Source of the DNA: Streptomyces asiaticus
GTDB lineage: Bacteria > Actinomycetota > Actinomycetes > Streptomycetales > Streptomycetaceae
Assembly (NCBI RefSeq): GCF_018138715.1
Contig: NZ_JAGSHX010000006.1
Span: 2,666,001-2,730,000 of the forward strand
DNA length: 64,000 nt
Direction: 5' to 3'
In this document: positions 14,828 to 23,060 of the stretch, in pieces
Layout of the letters: each line of letters starts with the position of its first letter
Numbering within the stretch: position 1 is the stretch's first letter
Position numbers and translations under genes: made by a program
Notes under the pieces: generated by a model
What the model saw: only the letters and a program-made list of their open reading frames with translations
Databases searched by the model: none
What the model was told of the DNA's origin: nothing

Positions 14828-16282
14828 ATGATCGAGGTCGTCATCGCAGGCGCCGGGCCCAACGGCCTGATGCTCGCCTGCGAACTCGCCCTGTCCGGTG
14901 TGCGCCCGGTCGTCCTGGAGCGCCTCACCGAACCAACCGATACGCAGCGCGCGAACGGCCTCGTGGGCCAAGTCATCCGCATGCTCGACCGGCGCGGACT
15001 GTACGAGCGGCTGACCGCTCCCGGCACCACCCCCGAACCGGCGCCCCGCTTCACCTTCGGCGCGTTCCCGCTCCACCTGGGCGACCTGCCGGACAACCCG
15101 CTCTACACGCTCCTGGTGCCGCAGCTCCGGATCGAGCGCATGCTCGCCGAGCGCGCGGCGGAGCTGGGCGTCGACATCCGGCGCGGCCACGAGGTCATCG
15201 GCCTGACGCAGGGCGAGAAGTCGGTGACGGTCGAGCTGCCCGAACAGGCCCCGATCGAGGCGGAGTTCGTGGTCGGCGCCGACGGCGGGCGCAGCGCGGT
15301 CCGTAAGCTCGCCGGGATCGACTTCCCCGGCGTGACGACGGACGACTCGGTGTCGCGCACCGGACATGTGGGCGTGTCCCCGGACGCGATCGGTGCCGAT
15401 GGCGGCCTGACCGTGCCCGGTTTCGGCGTCATACCGCCGTACCAGCATCTGCGGACCGAGCAGGGTCTGATCGCCTGGGCGCCGTCCCCGGACGGTGCCC
15501 ACAAGCTGACCACCGTGGAATGGGGGCAGCCGGCCGAGGGCGAGGCATCGCTTGACGAGCTGCGGGCCAGCGCCCGCCGGGTGCTCGGCGCGGGCATCGC
15601 CCTCTCCCCGCCGACCGGGCCCGGACCCCATCTGATGAGGCGGCTGTTCGGCGGCAACACCCGCATCGCCGAGCGATACCGCGCGGGCCGCGTCCTGCTG
15701 CTCGGCGACGCCGCGCATGTGCACTCGGCGATCGGCGGTCCGGGGCTCAACCTGGGCCTCCAGGACGCGGTGAACCTCGGCTGGAAGCTGGCCGCCGAGG
15801 TGCGCGGCCACGCGGCGGAGGGGCTGCTCGACACGTACGAGTCGGAGCGGCACCCGGCGGCGCGGCGGGTCGCCATGCACACCCAGGCGCAGTCGCTGCT
15901 GACCCGGCCGGGCGGCGATGTGACGGCGCTGCGCGAGCTGTTCGGCGAACTGCTGGACCAGCCCACGACCCGGCGGCACCTCGCGGGGCTGCTCTCCGGC
16001 GCGGACATCACCTACGCCATGGGCCCGGCGACCGGCCCCCTCGTCGGCCACTGGGCACCCGACCTCCCGGGCCTCCGCGACCTGACCCGCACCGCCCGCC
16101 CCCTCCTGCTGGACCCCACCGGCACCCTCGACCCGGGCCCCTGGTCACCCCGCGTCGACACCGCGACCGTCCCCGGCCTCGACACCGCCCTGCTGCTCCG
16201 CCCCGACTGCTACATCGCCTGGCAGGGCACCACGAACGACGGTCTCCACGAGGCCCTGGCCACCTGGTTCCGGGCCGCCTGA
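14828..16282 (+). CDS. FAD-dependent aromatic monooxygenase (Rox/PHBH-like)
   Basis: 484 residues, group A flavoprotein monooxygenase. The FAD Rossmann motif is VIAGAGPNGLMLACELALSG (residues 5-24), the DG motif FVVGADGGRSAVRK, and the GD motif VLLLGDAAHVHSAIGGPGLN. A C-terminal thioredoxin-like domain of about 100 residues follows, as in rifampicin monooxygenases and polyketide hydroxylases. The enzyme would use NAD(P)H and O2 to hydroxylate an aromatic compound, perhaps detoxifying a drug. The paired TetR gene upstream supports substrate-induced expression. RBS GAAGGGG lies before ATG 14828. The substrate cannot be read from the sequence. Confidence 0.82.
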   Translation: MIEVVIAGAGPNGLMLACELALSGVRPVVLERLTEPTDTQRANGLVGQVIRMLDRRGLYERLTAPGTTPEPAPRFTFGAFPLHLGDLPDNPLYTLLVPQLRIERMLAERAAELGVDIRRGHEVIGLTQGEKSVTVELPEQAPIEAEFVVGADGGRSAVRKLAGIDFPGVTTDDSVSRTGHVGVSPDAIGADGGLTVPGFGVIPPYQHLRTEQGLIAWAPSPDGAHKLTTVEWGQPAEGEASLDELRASARRVLGAGIALSPPTGPGPHLMRRLFGGNTRIAERYRAGRVLLLGDAAHVHSAIGGPGLNLGLQDAVNLGWKLAAEVRGHAAEGLLDTYESERHPAARRVAMHTQAQSLLTRPGGDVTALRELFGELLDQPTTRRHLAGLLSGADITYAMGPATGPLVGHWAPDLPGLRDLTRTARPLLLDPTGTLDPGPWSPRVDTATVPGLDTALLLRPDCYIAWQGTTNDGLHEALATWFRAA

Positions 16283-16363
16283 GGCCGCCGCGGCTCCCGG
16301 TGCCGCGACCTCGACGTCCGATACCCGCCGGACCTGGCCGCCCGCGGCGAGCATGCTGGCCCC

Positions 16364-16990
16364 ATGGTCAACGCATGGGAAGGGCTCATCGATCGGTTCC
16401 TCGGGGCCGGCGCCGAGTTCGAACGGAAGTTGCGAGCAGTGCGATCCGAACAGTGGTCCTGGCCGACTCCCTGCGCGGAGTGGAACGTACGGCAGCTGGT
16501 CAACCATATGACTCGCGGAAACCTCAATTACGTGGGTCTGCTGCACGGCGGCGCCGCCGACGATTTCCTGCGGCTGCGGGACGCCGACGCGCTGGGCACG
16601 GATCCGGTCGGCGCGTACGCCCGGTCCGTCCGGGAGTGTGCCCAAGCGTTCGGCGAGACCGGTGCTCTTCAGCGGATTCTGGACTATCCCCTGGGTCCGG
16701 TGACCGGCCGGCAGGCGCTTGCCGTGAGAATCACGGACAGCACTGTCCACACGTGGGATCTCGCACGGGCCGTCAACGTGGACGACACCCTCGATGAGGG
16801 CCTCGTGGCATGGATCGACGAACATCTCGAGGAGATCTACGCCGGCCTGGCTGAAACGCCCACCGCCGCCGAAACCACTCACCGGTTCTTCGCCGCTCCC
16901 GAGGGCGTGCTCGCTCATGACGCCTCCCCACAGACGCGACTGCTGCACCGAATGGGGAGGACGCCCGAGACGCCCGTACGAGATCGGTGA
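16364..16990 (+). CDS. TIGR03086-type DinB-like metal-binding protein
   Basis: 208 residues with the DinB/maleylpyruvate isomerase-like four-helix fold: SEQWSWPTPCAEWNVRQLVNHM at the start (first metal His) and ITDSTVHTWDLARAV in the middle (second His). This matches the TIGR03086 family of actinobacteria. These proteins bind a divalent metal and many are thought to be thiol-dependent enzymes using mycothiol or bacillithiol, but this member's substrate is unknown. It stands alone; the methyltransferase gene converges on it with only 10 bases between the stops. Confidence 0.8.
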   Translation: MVNAWEGLIDRFLGAGAEFERKLRAVRSEQWSWPTPCAEWNVRQLVNHMTRGNLNYVGLLHGGAADDFLRLRDADALGTDPVGAYARSVRECAQAFGETGALQRILDYPLGPVTGRQALAVRITDSTVHTWDLARAVNVDDTLDEGLVAWIDEHLEEIYAGLAETPTAAETTHRFFAAPEGVLAHDASPQTRLLHRMGRTPETPVRDR

Positions 16991-17000
16991 ACCCGGTCGG

Positions 17001-17786
17001 CTACGCCTCCGCCACCACCACGTACAGCGTCGCCGAGGCGAAGAACGGGCCGTGGGCCAGGTGGTCCAGCCACTCGGCCGCCTGGGCCTCGGTGAAGTCT
17101 CCGGCCGCGACGGCACGGCGGGTGGTGCGTTCGAATCCGAAGACCCGGTCCGCCGCGCGGACATCGCGGAAGACCTGGGTGGCCGGGATGACCTCCGGCA
17201 CCCGGAACCCGGCATCCGTGGCGAACCGGGCGAGCTGGCGGCCGATGGCGGCGTTGCGGATCACCCGCTCGGTGACGTGGCGGGTGTAGGCGCGGGAGAG
17301 CGCCGGGTCGGGGTGGTCGACGACGAGGGTGTCCCAGTCGGGCTCGGCCATCACCAGCCGCCCGCCAGGGCGCAGGACCCGGTGGAACTCGGCGAGGGCG
17401 CGGGCCGGTGCGTCCACCCACTGCAACACGCGGTCGGTGCGGGCGCGGTCCACCGAGGCGTCGTCCAGGGGGAGGGCGTGGACATCGGCCCGCCGCAGCT
17501 CGACGCCCGGACGCGCGGCGGTGCGCGCCGCCGCCGCGTCCAGCATCTCCTGGTCGCGGTCGACCCCGATGACCGTACCGCCGGGGGCCACCGCCTCGGC
17601 GAGGGCCGGGAGATCGGCGCCCGGGCCGCAGCCCGCGTCCAGGACGGCCAGCCCGGCCCGGAGGTCGAGGGCGTCCAGCATCCGCGCCTTGTAGTCACGC
17701 CCCGCGTCACTCACGGCGAACCGGGTGAGGTAGTCGGCGGACGCGGGCCTGGTGGTCTCGAAGACGGAGGAAACGGGAGAGGTCAC
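17001..17786 (-). CDS. SAM-dependent methyltransferase (class I)
   Basis: About 261 residues. The SAM-binding motif is LAVLDAGCGPGADLPAL, followed by VIGVDRDQEMLDAAAART (acidic loop), RADVHALPLDDASVD and the post-motif FHRVLRPGGRLVMAEP. This is the UbiE/methyltransf_11 type that acts on small molecules. The start is one of two adjacent GTG codons (17789 or 17786); the RBS is weak. It is divergent from the glycosyltransferase gene at 17943. No neighbour indicates the substrate. Confidence 0.8.
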   Translation of the reverse strand: MTSPVSSVFETTRPASADYLTRFAVSDAGRDYKARMLDALDLRAGLAVLDAGCGPGADLPALAEAVAPGGTVIGVDRDQEMLDAAAARTAARPGVELRRADVHALPLDDASVDRARTDRVLQWVDAPARALAEFHRVLRPGGRLVMAEPDWDTLVVDHPDPALSRAYTRHVTERVIRNAAIGRQLARFATDAGFRVPEVIPATQVFRDVRAADRVFGFERTTRRAVAAGDFTEAQAAEWLDHLAHGPFFASATLYVVVAEA

Positions 17787-17942
17787 CACGTCAGTCAAGC
17801 AGAGCCGCCCCCGCGGAGGCGGGCCTTCCGCGTGCCCACTACGCGATCCGGCCACGCGGTGGGGAGCGTCCCGGGAATTCTTATCCATTCACGCTGCTTC
17901 ACCGGATCCGCCGCGCACCCGACAACTACGGTGCGACCAACC

Positions 17943-20075
17943 ATGTTTGAGGGCAACCGGTCGAAAAAACGCCAGGAACCACACCACCTGTCCCGGGGAG
18001 GTCGGCACAAGGCGGCCCGTGATCCGCGCGCGCACTGGCTGCTCCTTCTCCTCGTCCTTCCGGCCATGTTCGGCCTGCTGATGTTCCAGGGCTGGACCAA
18101 CCACGAGGTCGACGCGGCGAAGTCACGGCGGCCGTGCACCAGCCCGGTGCCGCGGGCGCTGGCCGACGGCGGGCCGGTGGTGCAGATCAACGGGGGCCGG
18201 GTGCGGACCGTGGGCATGCCCGCCGGGACGGTGGCGCTGACCTACGACGGCGGTCCTGACCCCGTCCAGACGCCGCGGCTGCTGGACCTGTTGCGCCGGT
18301 ACGACGCGCGGGCCACGTTCTTCGTCTCCGGCGCCAAGGCGGCCCAGTACCCCGACCTCGTACGCCGGATCCGCGCCGAGGGCCATGAGATCGGGTCGAA
18401 CACCTACACCGGCGCCGACATGGGCACGGCGTCCGCCAGCCGCTCCCGGATGGAGCTGTCGCTGACCGAGTCGGCGCTGGCGGGGTCCGTGGGGGTCCAG
18501 CCGAGGCTGCTGCGGCTGCCGCTGACCACCGATGTGGACACGCTGTGCGGCGACGAGTGGCAGGCGGCGCGGCGCGTGGCCGCGGAGGGCTATGCGCTGG
18601 TGGCCGCCGACCGGTCGGGCACGAAGCCCTCGCAGGGAATGGTCCGGCAGTTCAGCCAGACGGACACCGCGTACCAGGAGACGGAGAAGCTGCTCAAGGA
18701 CCCGCGCGCCAAGAAGTTCACCACCGTGACCGGCGGGCTCGGCGTGCCCCCGGTCGACGTCCCGGTCTCCGGCCTGGAGCGCTGGGAGGGCAAGGCGCTG
18801 ATCTGGGTCGCGGCCATCGGCCGGGGCTTTGTGTCCACCATGACGTGGGTGCTGGGGATCGCGGGGGCGCTGGGGGTGCTGCGGCTGCTGATGCTCGTGC
18901 TGTTCGCGCGTACCCACGTCCGGCGGCTCACCCGCTTCCGGCCCGGCGCGCCCTCGCTGCGCGAGGTCAACGAGCCGGTGACGGTGCTCATCCCCGCGTA
19001 CAACGAGGAGGCGGGCATCGAGGCCACCATCCGCTCGCTGCTCGCCTCCACCCATCAGCGGCTGCAAATCGTCGTGATCGACGACGGCTCGACGGACCGT
19101 ACGGCCGACATCGCCGCGAGCGTCAACGACCGCCGGGTGCTGGTGGTCCGGCAGCCCAACGCGGGCAAGGCGGCCGCCCTCAACACCGGTCTGGCGCACA
19201 CCAAGCACGACATCGTGGTGATGGTCGACGCCGACACCGTCTTCGAACCGGACGCCATCCACCAGCTCATCCAGCCGCTCGCCCACCCGGCCATCGGCGC
19301 GGTCAGCGGCAACACCAAGGTGGGCAACCGGCGCAGTCTGCTCGGCAGGTGGCAGCACCTGGAGTACGTCTTCGGGTTCAACCTCGACCGGCGGATGTTC
19401 GAGGTGCTGGAGTGCATGCCGACCGTGCCCGGTGCCATCGGGGCCTTCCGGCGGGACGCTGTGATGGGCGTCGGCGGGGTCAGCGAGGACACCCTCGCCG
19501 AGGACACCGACCTCACCATGGCGCTGTGGCGGGCGGGCTGGCGGGTGGTGTACGAGGAGACCGCCGTGGCCTGGACCGAGGTGCCCACCTCGCTGCGCCA
19601 GCTGTGGCGGCAGCGGTACCGCTGGGGGTACGGCACGCTCCAGGCCATGTGGAAGCACCGCCGCGCGGTGATCTCCCTGGGCTCGGTGGGGCGGTTCGGC
19701 CGCCGGGGGCTCAGCTATCTCACGCTCTTCCAGGTGCTGCTGCCGCTACTGGCGCCCGTGATCGACCTGTTCGCCCTGTACGGCGCGCTCTTCCTCGACC
19801 CGGCGGAGGCGGCCGGGGTGTGGTTCGGCTATCTCACCATCCAGGTGGTCTGCGCCGGGTACGCGCTGCGGCTGGACGGGGAGCGGATGCGGGCGCTGTG
19901 GTCGCTGCCGTTCCAGCTCTTCGTCTACCGGCAGCTGATGTATCTGGTGGTCATCCAGTCCGTGGTCGCCCTCCTGCTCGGGACGCGGCTGCGGTGGCAC
20001 CGTATCCAGCGCTCCGGGACGGCCGCGCAGGCGCTCGGCGAGGCACCCGCGCACCGGAGCCTGACATCGAGGTGA
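17943..20075 (+). CDS. GT2 polysaccharide synthase fused to a degenerate NodB-like domain
   Basis: 710 residues. One membrane helix (about 32-49) leads into an external NodB/polysaccharide-deacetylase-like domain (about 90-270), then a helix (about 284-320), a processive family-2 glycosyltransferase (about 345-560) and C-terminal membrane helices. The GT2 part is intact: VLIPAYNEEAG, VVIDDGSTDRT, DADT (429-432), EDTDLT (520-525) and QRYRW (557-561), as in cellulose, hyaluronan or PNAG synthases. The deacetylase part is not: TFDDGP has become TYDGGP (100-105) and HTxxH has become NTYTG (153-157), so the metal ligands are missing. It should make and export a beta-linked polymer at the membrane; the lost catalytic residues suggest the front domain now binds rather than deacetylates it. 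Confidence 0.85.
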   Translation: MFEGNRSKKRQEPHHLSRGGRHKAARDPRAHWLLLLLVLPAMFGLLMFQGWTNHEVDAAKSRRPCTSPVPRALADGGPVVQINGGRVRTVGMPAGTVALTYDGGPDPVQTPRLLDLLRRYDARATFFVSGAKAAQYPDLVRRIRAEGHEIGSNTYTGADMGTASASRSRMELSLTESALAGSVGVQPRLLRLPLTTDVDTLCGDEWQAARRVAAEGYALVAADRSGTKPSQGMVRQFSQTDTAYQETEKLLKDPRAKKFTTVTGGLGVPPVDVPVSGLERWEGKALIWVAAIGRGFVSTMTWVLGIAGALGVLRLLMLVLFARTHVRRLTRFRPGAPSLREVNEPVTVLIPAYNEEAGIEATIRSLLASTHQRLQIVVIDDGSTDRTADIAASVNDRRVLVVRQPNAGKAAALNTGLAHTKHDIVVMVDADTVFEPDAIHQLIQPLAHPAIGAVSGNTKVGNRRSLLGRWQHLEYVFGFNLDRRMFEVLECMPTVPGAIGAFRRDAVMGVGGVSEDTLAEDTDLTMALWRAGWRVVYEETAVAWTEVPTSLRQLWRQRYRWGYGTLQAMWKHRRAVISLGSVGRFGRRGLSYLTLFQVLLPLLAPVIDLFALYGALFLDPAEAAGVWFGYLTIQVVCAGYALRLDGERMRALWSLPFQLFVYRQLMYLVVIQSVVALLLGTRLRWHRIQRSGTAAQALGEAPAHRSLTSR

Positions 20076-20238
20076 CGTACGGAAACGTGACGCACGGAGA
20101 GGGAGAGTGGCGTACGGCGGGGCGCCGTACGACGGGGTGACGTACGGCGACCGGGTTCGCGTTCAACGCGGCGCCGAAGTTGTCATACCTCAATGAACGG
20201 ACGGCGGGCGCCTCCGGCCGCTGGGCAGACTGCCGCAC

Positions 20239-21555
20239 ATGAGCGATCGGTTGGACGGGTGGGCCGCCGGGGACCCGCCGTCGGCGCGGGCCTGGGAGAT
20301 CTCGACGGCGGACACGCAGAGCATCCCCGTGCAGGGGGCCCAGGGCATGCCGCCGGCAGGACCTCAGGGTGTCCCCGCGCAGGGGCCGTCCGCGCCACCG
20401 GGTGTCCCCGCGCCTCATGGTGTCCACGCGTCCCATGGCGTCCCCACCAAACCGGCCCCCTACCGGACGGGCGACGAGACCCGCACCCCAGAGCCCGATC
20501 CCGACCCCATACCCCCACCCGCGCCCACTCCCACCGTCCGGCGCCGCGCCCCCAAGGAGCCGCTCAGCCGGCGCCGCCGAATCGTCCGGCTGGCCGTCGT
20601 GGCCGTCTCCGCGCTGCTCCTCGCCTCCGGCAGCGCCTACGTCTGGGCCGACACCCAGCTCAACCGCGACGTCGACCTCGGCAGGGCACCGGACCGCCCA
20701 CCGCCCGGCAAGGGCACCAACTACCTCATCGTGGGCTCCGACAGCCGGGAGGGCCTCTCCGAGGAGGCCAGGAAGAGCCTGCGCACCGGCTCGGCCGAGG
20801 GCCGCCGCACCGACTCGATGATGGTGCTGCACACCGGCTCCAACGGCACCACGATGATGAGCCTGCCGCGCGACTCCTGGGTGAACATCCCCGGCTTCGT
20901 CCGCCCCGAGACCGGCAGGCGCTACAACCCGTCCCAGAACAAGCTGAACGCGGCCTACTCGATGGGCGGCCCCGATCTGCTCGTCTCGACCATCGAGCGC
21001 AACACGGGACTGCGCATCGACCACTACGCGGAGATCGGCTTCTCCGGGTTCGTGGACGTCGTGGACGCGGTCGGCGGGGTGCGGATGTGTGTGGACCGGG
21101 ACATCAAGGACCCCAAGTCCGGGCTTGACCTGAAGAAGGGCTGCCACACCCTCGACGGCGCCAAGGCGCTCGCGTTCGTCCGCCAGCGCAAGCAGGAGGC
21201 CAAGGGCGACCTGGGCCGCACCCAGAACCAGCAGAAGTTCCTGGCCGCGCTCGCCAAAAAGGCCGCCACACCGGGCGTCCTGGCCAACCCGTTCGCGGCC
21301 TTCCCGACCGTACGCGCGGGTCTGGACACGCTCATCGTGGACAAGGACATGGGCCTGCCGACCCTGATGTCGCTGTTCGAGGCGGTGAAGGGCGTCACCT
21401 CGGGCAACGGCAAACAGCTCAACGTCCCGGTGTCCAACACCAACCTCCGGACCTCCAAGGGCAGCGCGGTGCAGTGGAACGTCACGCAGGCGAGGCGCCT
21501 GTTCGACCAGCTGCGGAACGACCAGCCGGTGACGATCGCCCCACCGACCCCGTAA
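20239..21555 (+). CDS. LytR-CpsA-Psr (LCP) family cell-wall glycopolymer ligase
   Basis: 438 residues. A proline-rich cytoplasmic tail of about 110 residues with degenerate repeats (PxGVPA) precedes one membrane helix (RRIVRLAVVAVSALLLASG, about 111-130) and the LCP domain: NYLIVGSDSRE, RRTDSMMVLHTG, MSLPRDSWVNIPG, NKLNAAYSMGGPDLLV, YAEIGFSGFVDVVDAVGGV and AKALAFVRQRK. These hold the arginines and aspartates that bind the polyprenyl-pyrophosphate substrate. LCP enzymes attach teichoic acids or other glycopolymers to peptidoglycan. It follows the polysaccharide synthase gene on the same strand after 163 bases, a spacer with several copies of GACGTACGG, so both may act on the cell envelope. Confidence 0.9.
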   Translation: MSDRLDGWAAGDPPSARAWEISTADTQSIPVQGAQGMPPAGPQGVPAQGPSAPPGVPAPHGVHASHGVPTKPAPYRTGDETRTPEPDPDPIPPPAPTPTVRRRAPKEPLSRRRRIVRLAVVAVSALLLASGSAYVWADTQLNRDVDLGRAPDRPPPGKGTNYLIVGSDSREGLSEEARKSLRTGSAEGRRTDSMMVLHTGSNGTTMMSLPRDSWVNIPGFVRPETGRRYNPSQNKLNAAYSMGGPDLLVSTIERNTGLRIDHYAEIGFSGFVDVVDAVGGVRMCVDRDIKDPKSGLDLKKGCHTLDGAKALAFVRQRKQEAKGDLGRTQNQQKFLAALAKKAATPGVLANPFAAFPTVRAGLDTLIVDKDMGLPTLMSLFEAVKGVTSGNGKQLNVPVSNTNLRTSKGSAVQWNVTQARRLFDQLRNDQPVTIAPPTP

Positions 21556-21655
21556 GGACCGAACCGCGCACGCGTCTTCCCCAAGCCGCGTGGCAACCGG
21601 TTTCATGGACGGACGCTGATCGACTGCGCTCGCAAGCGCGCGAGGAGGTCCGAGG

Positions 21656-22552
21656 TTGTCCGCGCTCTCCGCCCGCACCGCCCGCCCCTGGCCCCGCTCC
21701 GCCAAGAGCCGCACCGGCGGCCCCCGCTGGTCCCCCCGGCTGCGCCGCCGGCTGGCCGCCGACGCCGCGCTGCTGGTCATCGCCGCCGCGTTCCTGCTCC
21801 CGCTCGCCTGGCTGGTCCTGGCCTCGATCGACAACGATGCCACCCTGCGGGTCTCGGCGCCCGGCTCGCCCACGATGGACAACTTCTCGGCGGTGTGGAC
21901 GGACGAGATCACCTTCACGCCGATGCTCAACAGCCTGCTCCTGTGCGGCGGCGCCACCGTCCTGACCGTTGCCTGCGCGGCCCTCGCCGCCTATCCCCTC
22001 TCCCGCTTCCGCTCCCGCGTCGTACGCCCGTATCTGCTGACGGTGCTCTTCACCACCTGTCTGCCGATCACCGCGATCATGGTTCCGGTCTACGGACTCT
22101 TCGTCCAGGTGGACCTCATCGACACCATGTCCGGCACGGCCCTCTTCCTCGCCGCCTCCCAACTCCCGTTCGCCATCTGGCTGATGAAGAACTTCATGGA
22201 CGGCGTGCCGGTGATCCTGGAGGAGGCGGCGTGGACCGACGGCGCGTCCTGGCTACAGAGCCTGACCCGGGTGATCCTGCCGCTGATGGGGCCGGGCATC
22301 ACGGTCGTGATGATCTACAGCTTCATCATGATGTGGGGCAACTTCTTCGTCCCCTTCATGCTGCTGCTCTCCCCCGAGCAGCTCCCGGCGTCCGTCTCGA
22401 TCTTCACCTTCTTCGGCAACTACGGCCAGGTGGTCTACGGCCAGCTGGCCGCCTTCTCGATCCTCTACTCCACGCCCGTGCTCCTGCTCTACATCCTGAT
22501 CTCCCGCCGCCTGGGCGGCGGCTTCGCCCTGGGCGGCGCCGTCAAGGGATGA
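21656..22552 (+). CDS. Sugar ABC transporter permease (MalG-type)
   Basis: 298 residues from a TTG start with GAGGAGG at 21641-21647. Six membrane helices are visible. The cytoplasmic EAA loop is EEAAWTDGASWLQSLTRVIL, which docks to the ATPase, and it ends with LYILISRRLGGGFALGGAVKG, typical of the second permease of CUT1 carbohydrate importers. Such genes normally follow the first permease directly; here that gene ends at base 178, 21.5 kb away, and only unrelated genes lie between. No binding protein or ATPase gene is adjacent; CUT1 systems often use the shared MsiK ATPase. If the distant first permease is its partner, the operon has been split by insertion. Confidence 0.88.
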   Translation: MSALSARTARPWPRSAKSRTGGPRWSPRLRRRLAADAALLVIAAAFLLPLAWLVLASIDNDATLRVSAPGSPTMDNFSAVWTDEITFTPMLNSLLLCGGATVLTVACAALAAYPLSRFRSRVVRPYLLTVLFTTCLPITAIMVPVYGLFVQVDLIDTMSGTALFLAASQLPFAIWLMKNFMDGVPVILEEAAWTDGASWLQSLTRVILPLMGPGITVVMIYSFIMMWGNFFVPFMLLLSPEQLPASVSIFTFFGNYGQVVYGQLAAFSILYSTPVLLLYILISRRLGGGFALGGAVKG

Positions 22553-22621
22553 CGGATCCGTGAGAAAATCCACCGCTACGGCCTGTGGTGGCAGGGGAGT
22601 TGGACGGGCGAGGGGGCGCAG

Positions 22622-23056
22622 GTGGAGTTCCGCATCGGCACAGAGGACCGGACCGAGGACCAGGGCGACGACGGCGAGGCGCTGCTGTCGCTGTACCGGT
22701 GGCTCTACGGGGACGAGGCGCTGGAGCGTACGACCGAGGTCGAGCTGCGGGAGGCGCCACCGGAGGAAGGCGCCATGGGCGGCGCCTGGGACGTGGTGAA
22801 CGTCGTGCTCACCCACGCCACCGCGCTGGCCAACCTCGCGCTGGCCCTGGCCGCATGGCGTCAGAACCACCCGTCCGCGCCCCCGCTGAACGCCCACGTG
22901 AACGGGGTGACGGTCACCGTGCACACGGACGACCCGGAAGCGGTGCGCCGGCTGCTGGAGGCGCTGCACTCCCCCGACTCGGGTGCGGAGGGCGACTCCG
23001 GTGCGGAGGGCGACTCCGGTGCAGACTCCGGTGCGGACCCCGGTGCGGAGGGCTGA
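22622..23056 (+). CDS. EACC1-like effector-associated component
   Basis: 144 residues from GTG 22622, behind GAGGGGG. The pattern LLSLYRWLYGDEALERTTEV, a GAMGG turn, the helix VVNVVLTHATALANLALALA with AAWRQ, and the strand NGVTVTVHTDDPEAVRRLLEAL fit the EACC1 family ('effector-associated constant component') that accompanies variable effectors in actinobacterial conflict systems. The Ala/Leu-rich helix may insert in the membrane or mediate assembly. The last 25 residues are an acidic repeat (DSGAEG units) encoded by an 18-base tandem repeat. Its stop is four bases before the start of the caspase-NACHT gene, so the two are one operon and presumably one system, with this protein as adaptor or sensor. 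Confidence 0.75.
   Translation: MEFRIGTEDRTEDQGDDGEALLSLYRWLYGDEALERTTEVELREAPPEEGAMGGAWDVVNVVLTHATALANLALALAAWRQNHPSAPPLNAHVNGVTVTVHTDDPEAVRRLLEALHSPDSGAEGDSGAEGDSGADSGADPGAEG
22982..23053 (+). repeat. 18-bp tandem repeat at the end of the EACC1 gene
   Basis: Two complete units GGTGCGGAGGGCGACTCC (22982-22999 and 23000-23017) are followed by shortened versions at 23018-23029 and 23030-23041 and a final partial unit. They encode DSGAEG/DSGAD. The last GGAGGG of the array also serves as RBS of the next gene, so copy-number change would lengthen the EACC1 tail without moving that RBS. Confidence 0.7.
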
Positions 23057-23060
23057 GGCC

